From Inonotus obliquus (Eukaryota > Basidiomycota > Agaricomycetes > Hymenochaetales > Hymenochaetaceae), in assembly GCA_032164295.1 (NCBI GenBank), contig JAJHTX010000008.1, positions 1-64,000 on the forward strand: DNA of 64,000 nucleotides, written 5' to 3'. This document shows positions 44,170-56,231 of the stretch, in pieces; positions within the stretch are counted from its first letter, which is position 1, and every line of letters begins with the position of its first letter. The notes beneath the pieces were generated by a model that was given only the letters and a program-made list of their open reading frames with translations, did no database searches and was not told where the DNA came from. The position numbers and the translations under genes were made by a program.

Positions 44170-44628
44170 CCCGGATCGTTTAACGAGCAGCGTTTGATTC
44201 GAAACTCGTTGTTTCTCACGTAACCAAGAACTATGGGAGGTTTCTGAGCCATAGTTACTCTAGATAGTTAATACAGAAGGATGCTATGCCGCAATGCTAT
44301 TTGCACAACTCGGGACAAATGCTAGTGAAAGAGAATGTAGAATTGAATACTCTAGGATAGGACGGAATGCAGACTGGAATAGTACCCACAGGTTTCTAAT
44401 GCAACTGTATCGCTCCGCAAGAAAGGGCACCCGATGGGGGAGGATACGCATATTGTTCTGTGATATTTCTGGAGGATCAAACATACTTCAAACGCGACAG
44501 GAATCGATTAGTATACATAACACAGACTACAACTACAAGAGAGTGCAGACGAGAACGGATGCAAGCAAAGGGTTAGTCCTTGCTTTTCACATCATCAGAG
44601 TGTCTATCGCTAGTTTCTACCTCCATAG
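44170..44628. other. Intergenic
   Basis: Convergent 3' flanks. No feature was recognised. Confidence 0.4.
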
Positions 44629-46951
44629 CTAGGGTGCAGTAAAGTGAGCAGAATTACTCCCTCTGCAAGACTTTCTGGACATACCGCGTTCTGTCTCCCG
44701 GATCTTAGCGTTACGCTCTTCTCGAGAAACACTGCCAAATATGATGTCCATCTCCTCCAGACTTCTTCCTTTCGTTTCCGGAATAGCACTGCAAGCGCAC
44801 ATTATTATAATTATGGAACGAAGGGTGATTGGTCGACGCACAGTGAGAACGTAAACATAGCTCCAATGTTGACGGTCGCTTGATTCATATACTATGTCAG
44901 CAGTAATCCTGTTCAGTAGAGTATAGTATTCACCAAACATGATGAATATTTTCCAGCCAAGCGCTTCAATCATGTTCGGCGTCACTCTGGAAATTCAATG
45001 AGAGGATTACTGATACAAGTTTGGGAGTCATTGACCCACCTGCTGACGACGAAATTCCACAACCATTGGCTTCCGGAAGCAACTGCGAGCCCGTAATGAC
45101 GAGTTCTTGTAGGGAAGATGTCAGAGGAGTAGACTGGTGATTATCGTTAGTAGGATGATAGACGAGCTCAGCAAGCCAAGATTGTAATACTTACCCCATG
45201 GCAAAGGGCCCCAGCCCATGCTATAGAAGCAAACGTATATGTACAGCATCGCTGCCATTGCCTTACTGGCAGCAGGAGGCGAATCATCCTCCGCAAGGTC
45301 ACCAGGTGGATGTGTCTTGAGAATAGCACCGATGATATAGAACAACGTACCCATGCCGAATGCGGAGATAGCGAGGGACAATTTGCGCCCGAGAGACTCT
45401 ACAAAGAAGAATACGAATATTGCCGTTGCAACCACTTTGACAACACCATATATCCCGGACGCGAGCAGCGAATTTGTCGGGCCTTCATAACCAATCTACA
45501 GAGTAGATAATCGTTAGTAAAAAATACTGCGTGCTTTTGTTGACAAGAATACGACGTACAGCAGTAAATATCTGCGGCGCATAGTAGTTTACCTAAAAGA
45601 GTTACCTCTCAGACATGTATGTACACACTCGGATCAGTGAAGTTCTTACCGAGTTCTGACCGGCCCATTGCTGGAGGAAGAAAATGAAGAAAGCAATCGC
45701 AAAACGAATGAAGTGGCCCTTCCCGAAGAAAGCCTCCTTTAATCCAAGGCCTTTACGAGCCTCACGTTCTTCCTCTATTGCAGCCTCTATCTCCGCCATC
45801 TCGTGACGCACAGCCTCGGAATCCGTTGCCTCCTTCCTAAGGTACGCAAGGCTGACCAGTGCCTCGTGCATACGACCGCGCGAGGCTAGCCATCTGGGAG
45901 ATTCCTTTGTAAAAAGCAGTCCTGAAACCATAATGCTTCCGGGTACGAGCTGAAGCCCGAATGGGATCTGCCACACCTTTGGGCCCACAGGATTGTGCTG
46001 GCTTATGCCGACTACGTATCCGCACCTCAGAGAAACCATACAAGGTAACTGGCGGAAACAACTTACAATTCACATAATAGCTAATCATTACACCAATGGC
46101 AACCATGATCTGAAAGAGACCAGTGATGCGACCTCGGACATCCTTGGGCGAACACTATGATGGAAATCAACTCAAACTCAAAACGAAGCATACAGCGCGA
46201 ATAAGTCTGACCTCAGAAACATATGCCGGAGCTACTGCTGAAATGGCTCCAACTCCGATTCCCGCGATGACGCGGCCCGCGTATATGTACCCCAAGCCTC
46301 TGCCTCCAACTCCGGCAATTGTTTGAAGGACCTATTAGCACATTAAGCAATGATGAAGCTGCAATAAAATGCGATTGATTTACTGCGCCAACTGTGAAGA
46401 CAGCAGTAAACGAGGTTAAAGTGAGCTTCCTGCCGATCAAAGCTGTTATTTAAGAGACAGCAAGGTTATCGAGAAGGCAATGCGATTCAGTGTTTTCCCC
46501 GATGTACACCCGAGAGTGAAGGTGAACCCACAAGAGATCGGGGCACTTCCCAAAGCACCGAAAAAAGCCCCTGCCTGGAGTACAGATACGACGTTACCAG
46601 AGACGTTGGTGACTCGGTTGGTGGGTATCACCCCGTCTTCTGTCTGAAGGAAGTGTTCCTGGAAGGCTCGTGCGGCAACTACACCTCCAGCCACACCCCT
46701 GTAGCAACCTTTGAGCCCCGCCCGGGACAAGTTTCAAGTATCACGAGACATACGTGTCATAACCAAAGAGAACGATACCCCCTGGAATGACGTTCATGTT
46801 AGAAACAGATAGACAATCCGTTGACATGGCACGCACAGTACGCCCAGAACGCAAGCACTAAGACGATGTTGGTGAGGAAAGTATAACAGACAAAAACAGA
46901 AATAAACTCACGGTATACGCGGCTGTTCTTGAAAATAGAAGCATAGTCCAT
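44629..46951 (-). CDS. MFS sugar/quinate-type transporter
   Basis: Start MDYASIFKNSRVY (ATG 46951). Many short introns, all GT-AG, occur at the same places as in the divergent paralogue at 47740. Family marks in order: GIVLFGYDTGVAGG, GNVVSVLQAGAFFGALG, IGRKLT (GRK), the GRVIAGIGVGAISAVAP region, CSPKDVRGRITG, KESPRWLASRGR (PESPRW box), QQWAGQNSV, and PETKGRSLEEMD (PETKG). These define the fungal sugar porter branch of the major facilitator superfamily, closest in style to quinate permeases: 12 membrane helices in the plasma membrane, proton symport of a sugar or cyclic polyol acid. The last two introns flank ATVNIGAMFTFSL. The substrate cannot be told from sequence. Confidence 0.8.
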
Positions 46952-47445
46952 TTTTACCAGGTAAGAAGACCCCGAGAGACACGACCCAGGTTGCAAAATA
47001 GTTGTGTGTTGACTGGTGAGTAATTTATACGCGGAGAAGAGGCGAAAGCGGACCGCTGTGGTCTGGTGACTGATGCTTGGCAAGAATCATATCGAATTGT
47101 TGGTAAAAGTTCCAAGAAAGTTGGCGGATGATGTGCATTGGACGCGTCGAGTCACGCGTCCAAATAAGATCCGCGTGGTTCAACTGATCTCATCAGTTAT
47201 GTAATCTCTCCCTTTATCCTCCAGCCTTCCCGGGCCGTGAATTATGATCATGGTCTGTCTGCAATGGCTGTCCCTTTGAGGTCCCGGTAGCAGCGAGACA
47301 TCCCCGCCAGAAACTTGCGATGGATCGCATAGGCACTCACGCCAAGACACGGTCATCTACTCTTCCAAGACTGAAAAGAATGCGGAAGCATTATCATTCA
47401 TGGAAGCCATGGTATGTATGGCAATGAGGTGACGGTACTAACTTA

Positions 47446-47468
47446 CGGTACTACTAGTAGTAGTACCG
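47446..47468. promoter_or_regulatory. Inverted repeat, CGG-N17-CCG
   Basis: Arms CGGTACTACT and AGTAGTACCG around the loop AGT form a perfect 10-bp stem. As DNA it is a palindromic pair of CGG triplets. Confidence 0.55.
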
Positions 47469-47549
47469 CCGGAGTAGCTGACTGAAAGGTAAAATTCACG
47501 TGCGGTAAAGATCACGTTTTGTCAGTGTCACATCACGCTATGACCGAAG

Positions 47550-47567
47550 CGGACCGTTCGGACCGCG
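47550..47567. promoter_or_regulatory. Doubled CGGACCG motif
   Basis: CGGACCG-TT-CGGACCG, each half itself a near palindrome with CGG and CCG ends. A candidate activator site in the shared promoter. Confidence 0.4.
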
Positions 47568-47739
47568 TGTTAGGTTATTTTGAGGCAACCACTGACTACG
47601 TTCATCGCGGACCCGCGCACTGTGCGAAAACGGGCCAATAATGGCATCCATATACCCTGTGGGACTCTCGTAATGGAAGCAATGAACTTAGTCGTTAAAG
47701 ACCCGCTCCATCGTCGCCCATCGCTCTAATCCTCACGCA

Positions 47740-49891
47740 ATGGTGGGCGCAGCGATCTTTCAGAACAGTCGAGTATACTGTGCGTACTGGGTTACTATCC
47801 ATCCTCGTCGAAATGTTGACACTAATGTTCCCCTCAGTCCTCGCTTTTATTGCTGTGCGTGAACTATTCTATCCGCCAGTCTCTTTACTGACACAGCGAC
47901 AAAGTACTGGGGAATCGTCTTATTCGGCTATGATACGTACGTTGAATATCTGCTCTGCTTCCATAACTATCTGACCCGCTTTCTAAGTGGCGTTGCCGGA
48001 AGCGTAATCGCACAGGATTACTTCAAGCAACGCTTCCTCTCCAATCCTGATGGGAGCACAGACCCCAGCAAGGTCGCGGCAGTTACAGGCAACGTCGTCT
48101 CCGTCCTCCAGGTAAGCCTCTTCGGCCATCTTGCTTTCGTATCTTTGACTTGCTTCATGTCAGGCAGGAGCATTTTTTGGGGCACTAGGGAGCGCTCCCA
48201 TTTCAGGTAAACCGACAGATTGACCGGGAAATGTACCGCTTAATCTCTCCTATTTTTAGCTCGATTTGGGAGGAAATACACTTTGTTCGGTTTCTCGCTC
48301 ATTTTTATCGTGGGCGCTATCCTTCAGGTGCACATTTCCTCTAGCATCACTCCTCGACTTGCTCAGACTATTAATGTACTGTCGCAGACCATTGCTGGCA
48401 CAGGTGGACGTGGTATTTCTTATATCTATGCCGGACGTGTCATTGCGGGAGTCGGAGTCGGTGCCATTTCCGCAGTTGCCCCTGCATTCGTATCTGAATG
48501 TTCGCCGAAAGACGTGCGTGGGCGTATCACGGGTTTGTTCCAGATCATGGTAGCAACCGGAGTCATGTTGAGGTATGAATCGCTCTCACAGCACAGCGTC
48601 TCAACTGAACCTGACGGTGCATACACTCAGCTATTTCATCAACTGTGGGTTCCTGCTTTATCTAGCTGCCATGTACCACTTCATCACCTCAGCACTATAG
48701 TTGGGATTAGTCAACACAACCCGGTCGGCCCGAAAGTATGGCAGATACCCTTCGGTTTCCAGCTCGTTCCAGGGGGGATCATGTGCATCGGGCTTCTCTT
48801 CGTAAAAGAATCTCCGCGTTGGCTCGCTTCACGTGGTCGGACGCAGGAGGCGATGGATAACCTCTCCTATCTGCGGAAGTTGCCTGTAGAAAACCAGGTC
48901 GTCCTTTCCGAGATGGCAGAAATAGAGGCTGCTATCGAAGAGGAGCGTGATTCACGCAAGGATCTTGGTATGAAGGAGGCATTCCTGGGAAAGGGCAACT
49001 TTATTCGCTTTGTGATCGCCTTCGTTATTTTCCTGTTGCAGCAATGGGCGGGACAGAATTCGGTTGGATATTACGCTCCTCAGATTTTCGAAGCGGTGAG
49101 TCTCTCTTTCGCGTGAGTGTATTAAACGTGTTTCACGTCGACGTACAATACAGATCGGCTACGAAGGTGCCTCCAATTCACTTCTTGCTTCCGGTATCTA
49201 CGGCATCATCAAGGTTCTCGCCACTGCCCTCTTCGTCTTCTTCCTTGTCGAATCCCTTGGACGAAAACTATCACTTGCTATATCTGCGCTCGGGATGGGC
49301 ACCTTGTTCTTCATTATCGGTGCTATTCTGAAGACACACCCGCCTGGAGATCTTCCGGACGGGGCCGCTCCACCTCCTGCTTCTAAGGCAATGGCTGCTA
49401 TGCTGTACATATACGTTGCATTCTATAGCATGGGTTGGGGACCACTTCCGTGGGGTAAGCCAATCTCTAGTTGATAATTGCCCTCTCTTCATATTCGTTG
49501 CTATATACTCATGGCTCACTCTAATCTAGTTTATGTTTCCGATATATTTCCTACCAGGACGCGACATTACGGGCTATCAGTTGCATCCGCGAGTCAATGG
49601 TTGTGGAATTTCGTGGTCTCCTACACGACCCCTCGAATCATCGCGAATCTGGGCTACAAAGTCTTCCTCATGTTCGCCGCAGTCAATATCGGAGCCATGT
49701 TTACTTTCTCATTGTTCATTCCTGAGACGAAGGGCCGCAGTCTAGAAGAGATGGACGTCATCTTCGGAAACGTTACTGCAGAAGAGCATGCCGCGCGTAT
49801 CAAGGATCAGGAGAGGGTGATCGAGAATGAGTTGCATGACACGCATCGCGACTCCAGCGGTGAACACAATGGAAAAGTGCAGGATGTTTAG
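47740..49891 (+). CDS. MFS sugar/quinate-type transporter, paralogue
   Basis: ATG 47740 (MVGAAIFQNSRVY). Exons reconstructed: 47740-47779, 47838-47854, 47905-47936, 47988-48111, 48164-48206, 48260-48327, 48388-48572, 48631-48644, 48701-49095, 49154-49454 and 49530-49891. All introns are GT-AG. The join gives YWGIVLFGYDTGVAGSVIAQ, FGRKYTLFGF, GRVIAGVGVGAISAVAPAF, KESPRWLASRGRTQEAM, QQWAGQNSVGYYAPQIF, SDIFPTRTRHYGL and IPETKGRSLEEMD, a complete 12-helix sugar porter ending in a hydrophilic tail. The tiny exons at 47838 (17 nt) and 48631 (14 nt) are supported by the paralogue and by frame. It has no internal stop, so it is probably functional. Likely role: uptake of a sugar, polyol or quinate-like compound. 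Confidence 0.85.
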
Positions 49892-50446
49892 GTGGAGATC
49901 CTAGTACGTATACGCTATAATCTTGACGGTGGTACATTATATTTGCCTTGGTTTGCTGCTCTTCGTTTGCTAGCTATCTTACACCTCAAAACAACCCGCG
50001 CTTGTATGCCGACTACTTGTCTTCCATATTAACATCTTCGTCATCATCTCATCTTGATACAACTGTGTGCAGCTCATCTTTACACAGTGAAGAGAATACG
50101 AAGCAAGGAGCAACAGAAGAAAATAGCCCTAATCACCAAGCTACGGTGATTGTGGTTGTCAAAGACTCTTGATGAACTCCTGAAGAACAACGAATACATG
50201 GGGATTGAGGCTCAGCACTGTTGATGGTCAGCTTCCATTTCACGGCAAATGATTGATCCAGAGATCGTCAGCAACTCCATCATGTTCGTTACAATATGGT
50301 ATTTGTTCACCTCCAAGTCATCAGGAGTTCCGGATTCTGATCGATTCAGATTCCCGTGAATAATAAGGTCCGACCTCTTCAACAAGTTGACTCATCCACG
50401 TCCCTAGTCTCAACACTGTCTATACTCACTTCACCTCTCTCCAACC
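49892..50446. other. Intergenic
   Basis: 3' flank of the transporter and 5' flank of the next gene. No motif stands out. Confidence 0.4.
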
Positions 50447-52079
50447 ATGAATTTACTCGTACGGTCCGACGACATATTGCCAATACACCCTAGTCGGACA
50501 ATGATATGGATCTCGATCAATACGATTAAACAGTACTTTCAATGCTCTATCGTCACTCTGCTTGTGTTTGATATTGGTATGTCCCTAGAATTTTACGGGT
50601 CAAACTTGCTAAGGCTCACTCGCCGCTACAGCCATTACGATGGATAGAGAAGTACGTAAATGGATGGCTGTCACCGAAGTTCTCTAACTTTTCTCGTAAA
50701 GGTCAAGTATTTCTGGGCAAGTACAAGCACACCTAGAGATGAAAGTGAGAGAAGCACTCATAATAGTCATTCAAAGGGATCACCTTTCTCGGATGTCAAA
50801 TTCGCATATTTCACCGTTCGTTATTTGTTTTCGGGAAATCCATTGACACTATCGATACAAAAATGATTTAGAATAGATACATCGGCGTTCTTGGTGCCTT
50901 CGCATATCTGTTCTGTGAGTGCCTATTAGTCTAACTACCGTTCTTTACTGAGATGCTTGAATTTTATTTTCCCCACGCAGCGAATTCTTTCGGAGTAAAT
51001 CTACCAGAGTAACTATTTGTTCTAATGAGTGGTTTTTATGTGCTAATATTTCCTCTATCAAGATGTGAGTAGCACAATTCCATAATTGCGAGTGTTTCAA
51101 CTCTGTCCAGGCGCTTTCTCAGCATGGATGCAAGATATCGCGAGTGAGCTAGCTGGCTTCGTATTTCCAAGGAAGTTCTTCTGACAATTTACTCAGACTG
51201 GACGACGATAGTCCTTATAGACTGTAAGCACAGGAATAATGATTATGAACCTAGCACCGAACTCCACTTATGGTTCAATCGATAGATATCCTAATGATTC
51301 GCGTGCTTGCCTTGTTTCACCAAGGTTAGTTTTTCTGACAGAATTACCCGATATACTTACAAGCCAGTTGCCAGACAAGACATTATCCATAGTTTTGAGG
51401 ATTTTCCTTGCAATAGAAGCGTGCTTGAAGTTGGCGCTTTTCATCTATTTCGACGTAACTGCGGGATGTAAGTCGTTTGATCATTAGTTCGCAGCTCCAG
51501 TAACAGTATTGATCTCGCATATAGATGTACTAGGGAGACTTGAAACCGGACCCACAGTGTGTGGTCAGTTAAGCTACTTACCTGTGGCCTGGGGACTCGT
51601 CGATTGGTACGAATAAGGGTGTTTCTTAATTATTCGCTGCTCACCTATAGGATGAAGGATCTTCCCGATGGTGTACAATTTACTCCTCATGATACTGGCA
51701 GTCTACAAGGCGGCCGAATACTGGAGAATGTCCTCCGGATTCAAGGGGTTCGAGCTTGTCAAAGTGCTCATCCGGGATCAAATCATATATTTCACTCTGT
51801 AAGGTCCCAGTTCACTGCTTTTTTTCCTGCTCGGATGATTGAATGAACATTTTTCTCACCAGTATTGTAGCATGTTGCATAATCGATATACTCCAGTTCA
51901 AGGTCCAGGTATCCAGTTTATTTTGGACCGGCGTTCTCGGAGTGTTGGGAAACCCGTCACTCCTTTGCGTCTTAGGAACGCGCATGCTCTTCAATTTGAA
52001 GGAGGCCGGTGAGCTTGGTGTCAACAAGGGAACGAATTACAGGACGTCGTCAGTTATCAGTACGATCGAATTCTCTTAG
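50447..52079 (+). CDS. DUF6533-family multi-pass membrane protein
   Basis: Spliced gene with many short introns. The join after LLVFDI gives AITMDREVKYFW, then, across an intron with a GC donor (GCAAGT...AAAG), GSPFSDVKFAYFT, then NRYIGVLGAFAYLF. This is the DUF6533 signature (D-x-E-x-x-x-x-W, then KVLFLLNRY-like). Further exons encode hydrophobic helices (LSIVLRIFLAIEACLKLALF; MILAVYKAAEYWR; LVKVLIRDQIIYFTLV), ending GTRMLFNLKEAG and SSVISTIEFS. It is a seven-helix-like basidiomycete family of unknown function, often present in many copies. Exact exons in 50990-51250 are uncertain. Confidence 0.6.
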
Positions 52080-52383
52080 CTTCGGCTTCCATCGAAAGTC
52101 CGAGTCCAGGTGCCAATAGCGCCATTATACCCCTTCTCCTTGATGATCGAGTAGTTTTCTCCCGCGGTTGTGGTGACGGCCCGAAACTCAGAATAGTATA
52201 TTTCCTCGATAGATTATCCGTGTAGACTGTCTGTAATTGCTCGAGTAGCACGTAAAAGCCCCCAAACCATCTACTCCGTCACGATCCCCGAGAGACCGAG
52301 CACGAGCTTCCGCTACACAACATAGACCTCACACCTCAGAAAAGCAGTTTAAGATAACGAGTTCGTGGCAACGGGAGTGGTAT

Positions 52384-52827
52384 TCATTCTGACTTGGCAG
52401 CCTTCTTCACAGAGAGCCATTTGGTAGGATATCGTCTGTAGATAGACCAAGGTGGCACTACGGCCTGCATTGAAGAGATGGAAAACAGTCAAACAAGGAT
52501 GCAAGATGAAAGACGAGTAGCGTCACTCACGACAACAAGGAGAATCGTGCCCAAGGCAATTGTACCAAACGTCACGCGCAGCGATTGCAAGGCTAGCCCA
52601 AGTACAAAGGCCAGCACCTAAACAGGGGATTACAGTCAGAAAGTGCGACGATGTAGATGTGAGCATGACTGACGGTTGTGCCGATGAGGACGTTCCGTAC
52701 TAGGGCGTCTGCGAGTTTCTGCCCCTCAAAGTCCTATAATAAGCGGTAAATAAAGTTATGCAGGATTTAATTGGAACGTGTTATTCACAATTTTCCCTTC
52801 GAGGGCATCCTGTAGAATACTAGACAT
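52384..52827 (-). CDS. SPC1: Signal peptidase complex subunit 1 (SPC12)
   Basis: Four exons: 52827-52789, 52733-52674, 52617-52531 and 52464-52384, with three GT-AG introns, giving 88 aa. After MSSILQDALEGKI comes DFEGQKLADALV, the conserved cytosolic start of SPC12. Two hydrophobic segments follow (LIGTTVLAFVLGLALQSL and TIALGTILLVVAVV), joined by the LRVTFGT turn, then PPWSIYRRYPTKWL, the family hallmark PPW-x-x-Y-x-x-x-P-x-x-W. The ER membrane subunit of signal peptidase modulates substrate selection; it is non-catalytic. The length is normal for fungi. Start at ATG 52827. It is the clearest single-copy core gene here. Confidence 0.9.
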
Positions 52828-54557
52828 TGTGAAGTCGTCGAAGTCGTCCTGCCCACCAGCAGTTGACCTCGAGAGGTGAAGTTGGTGGATCTTATGTAAG
52901 TACATCACATGATCTTTCCAAGAAATTCAACGAAATACCAAACGGCACGTACGATTCTACGAACTTCGACTCGGAGACACACGATGATCCCCATCTGGTC
53001 TATTCACTCATCAAAGACGTATCGCAGATGCTCCAGCTCGAATTCTCGATTCAGGCGCGATGTATATACAACGAGCGAAGCTGCTGTAGATGGCGTCTGA
53101 TATAGCTTCGTGGGACACTGACACGCGGCCACTCATGTTTAAACCTAACGCCTTCAAGCTAGCAATCCTCTTTAGAAGGTTTCTGGATATACTCTGTCAC
53201 ACCTCAGATGGTCAAATGAAGTCTACTTATTGTTGCGCATCCATTTGGCTGCACATCTGCATGAAACTCGACTACTTCCATCATCCTGATGGGTGATCAA
53301 CCACCGGATGGAATTACTAGTACTCGTATCAAAACAGCTCTCTCGCAAGCGACCAGCCGGGGATCTAGAGCCTTTTAGTTTTTCTGGGCTTTATAGTGTG
53401 TCAAGAGCGAAGCGTACTAACTGGTTACCGATTCATAATTTGCGCCGTTTGCCGTTTGCTTTGCAACTGAGCCTCATTCGAGAAGTGAATTACCCTTATT
53501 CGTTCTTATCTGAGACGTGAGACTTACAATAGGTTTAGATTTCTGCCATGCAGTGGATTTCTCAGTCTTCATGCCCTCGGGATCTAGCATCGGTCTTGCA
53601 CCGAGAAAATTTTGTTCTTATTCCAATGAAGCGTTCCCCATCATCAGCTTCTGGTCAATTCGGCATCAACAGAACTGAGATCCACCAGGTAACCACAAAA
53701 TAGCAATGGACCCAAGCGGATGCTGGACTCAGCACATGTTAGCTAATGGTGAGCATACTATATTCCAGCTTCTATTTGTATTCTTAGCCTACCCTGAAAT
53801 ATGCTACACCGTAGACGGCAGTTTTCATTCCCGAAGTGCGTCTGAATCCCACCAAAAACTTCTTATCGTCGAGGCTTACAACGCCTACATTGGAGATATC
53901 CCACAAGGCTCAAGCTGGGTTCCAAATCAATGTACTGGCTCAGAGGTTGTTCCGCAATGCAAGACCCTGTGGCCACGATTAGTAGTAATGGCAATTGCTC
54001 TGCTCTGAGAATTGTAGTGACAGCTTACTGGAATACTTCCTTCAGATGTTGGGATCTTGTTTTCCAAATTTTCTTGGCATATCGAAGGAATTGGCGGTTT
54101 CTAAGTACCGAGTTAGCGCCGCGGCAGAAGGTCTGCGCATGTGTCATTGAGCGGTCTCAGTCGTTTATTGAGTCTGCGCTAGTCCAATGGTGAGGTCTTC
54201 CTCTTATCTTGCCTTCTGTACTTTTCCTCGAAGATGATAGGTACAACCCCCATTTTACGTACCCTTCGCGTGAGACCTCTCATGTCTCCAGTGACTTACA
54301 CGGATCGTTTCTGGATTCTCACCTTCTCGAAATTAGGTCCATAGATATTGGCTTATTACCGTCCTGTAACACGGCTTCTATTTCAGACCTTCCAGATTTA
54401 ACTTCTGGCCTCCCGATGTAAGTGCGCTATTCGTTCACCACTGACTTGTTTCTCACATTCATCTTCGCGTGGTTCATTTCGCAGAGGCTCGAACCTTGTC
54501 AATCAATACTTAAGCTCGGCGGGAAAGGGCATTGGGAACATTGCCATTTGCTTGTCT
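52828..54557. other. No confident gene; scattered plus-strand open stretches
   Basis: Several protein-like plus-strand stretches occur (for example around 53293-53520 and 53706-54008), without a shared frame, plausible starts or recognised domains. They may be exons of a decayed gene. The first 200 bp should hold the SPC1 promoter. Confidence 0.35.
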
Positions 54558-56231
54558 ATGATGCTCTTTTCCAACGTCCTCATCCTCACGGTAGCATTTG
54601 TCTCGGCAGCTCCGTCACCACCTGTGGTTCGCGTTCGCGAGCCGAAGGTCACGCTGCCGTTTGTAGGCAGACTTAATGTAACTGGCCGTACAATCGCCGA
54701 AATCGATCGCGCTCGAGCTGCGAGCCATCTTGCGAAAGGAAATGTGCCGAAAAGCGATCTCGACCAGCGCCAATTATCCTTTGAAATCACAAACGAAGCG
54801 GTCGACTACATTGCACAAGGTCAACTCATTATCATCTTACTCTTTCAGCTTCAGTAACACCCAGCGTTTTAGTTGGAGTTGGTAGTCCGCCCACAACATA
54901 TTCTCTGCTTATCGATACAGGGAGTTCGAACACCTGGTATTAATCCATTAAATAACGCAGTGTGCATGAAACCTTAGATTGACAAATATTCGTATAGGGT
55001 TGGAGGTGCGCATGGCTTTGCACGAATTAGGATCCTCTAAAACGAATACACAGCTGGAAGACCTTATGTAAGGACAAGCACCAGCGTGACTACAGGTTCT
55101 GTAAGATAATCCAGTTTCATTTTTGCCTGAACTAAAGACTGATGGACATCCAAGCTAACGGCAGTTACCTACGGTTCCGGCTTCTTTCTCGGAACGGAAT
55201 GCAAGCTCTGCCATCGTCCTTATCTGATTTTCTGCCACTAACTTCGCTATCTACCGCTAGTTTTTGACACTGTAACGCTTTCGGATGACTTGGTCATAGG
55301 CGCCCAAGGAATTGGCGTCGCGGCCCTCTCTCAGTGAGTAGAGGTTCCACTCGTACCTCATGTGCTAATCTCGAGTATCGTCGCAGGGGCTTTCAGGGCG
55401 TAGATGGTATCCTAGGCATCGGCCCGACAGTCCTGACAGAGGGCACAGTTCAGGGCATTCCGTCAATTCCAACAGTCACTGATAATCTATTCACACAAGG
55501 AACGATCCCGGAGAAAGTTGTGGGAGTGTTCTTTGCCCCTACTAACTCCCTATCTATCACGAACGGAGAACTCACCTTTGGAGGAATCGACGAATCGAAG
55601 ATTACGAGTGATATAACCTTCGTTCCCATCACAACCACTTCGCCTTCGTCTTCTTTCTTCGGAATTGACCAGACAATTACCTATGGAACCTCTGGCGAGA
55701 CGGTTCTCTCATCGACAGCCGGAATTGTTGATACGGGTATAGTATTTATAAGTGTCTTGCATCCTGCCGCCTAGTTCACAGTACATGACTAGGTACAACT
55801 CTGCTCCTTCTGGCATCTGATGCTTTTAATGCGTATGCTGAGCTTACCGGGTCGACAATCAATAACAACGTCGGCTTGCTTAGTATCTCCCCCGAAAATT
55901 TTGCCAATCTTCAAAGCCTTTTCTTCCGCATCGGTGAATCAATCTTCGAGTTCACTCCAAATGCTCAGATATGGCCTAGAGCTCTTAACACGGCTATTGG
56001 TGGTTCTCCCGATGACATTTTCTTGATAGTCGCAGACGTAAGTTGCAACATTTCCTTCCGCTCGACTCTCGAAGATTGATAGCTATTCCATAGTTCGGAA
56101 CGAATAGCGGGCAAGGCATGGACTTTATCAACGGCATGCTGTTCCTCGAGAGGTTCTATTCTGTATTTGACAGTACGAATAACCGTGTCGGGTTTGCGAC
56201 AACGGCTCACACGACGGACGAAACGAACTGA
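54558..56231 (+). pseudogene. Aspartic protease, polyporopepsin-like (A1), damaged
   Basis: ATG 54558 starts a signal peptide (MMLFSNVLILTVAFVSAAPS). A propeptide follows. The first catalytic motif is YSLLIDTGSSNTW, after an intron at about 54821-54854. The second is GIVDTGTTLLLL, restored by the intron between 55738 and 55791. Typical family sequence lies between them (VTYGSGFFLGTE, GVDGILGIGPTVLTEGT, ELTFGGIDESK), and the end is NRVGFATTAHTTDETN. Two faults: an in-frame TAA at about 55039-55041 soon after NTW, between RIL and NEYTAG, and no GT donor after FFLGTE near 55197. Secreted pepsin-like enzymes of this type digest protein outside the cell. With both catalytic Asp present, the loss looks recent. 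Confidence 0.65.

Larger units (their letters stand above)
46952..47739. promoter_or_regulatory. Bidirectional promoter of the two MFS genes
   Basis: 788 bp between the two divergent start codons, enough for shared control. It contains a hairpin-like CGG-N17-CCG at 47446-47468 and a doubled CGGACCG at 47550-47567. Both are inverted CGG arrangements of the sort bound by Zn2Cys6 regulators. Confidence 0.5.

Noticed and set aside
53293..54008. Plus-strand frames of 75-100 codons as genes
   Set aside because: No domain, no common splice structure and no conserved start; left as a possible decayed gene.
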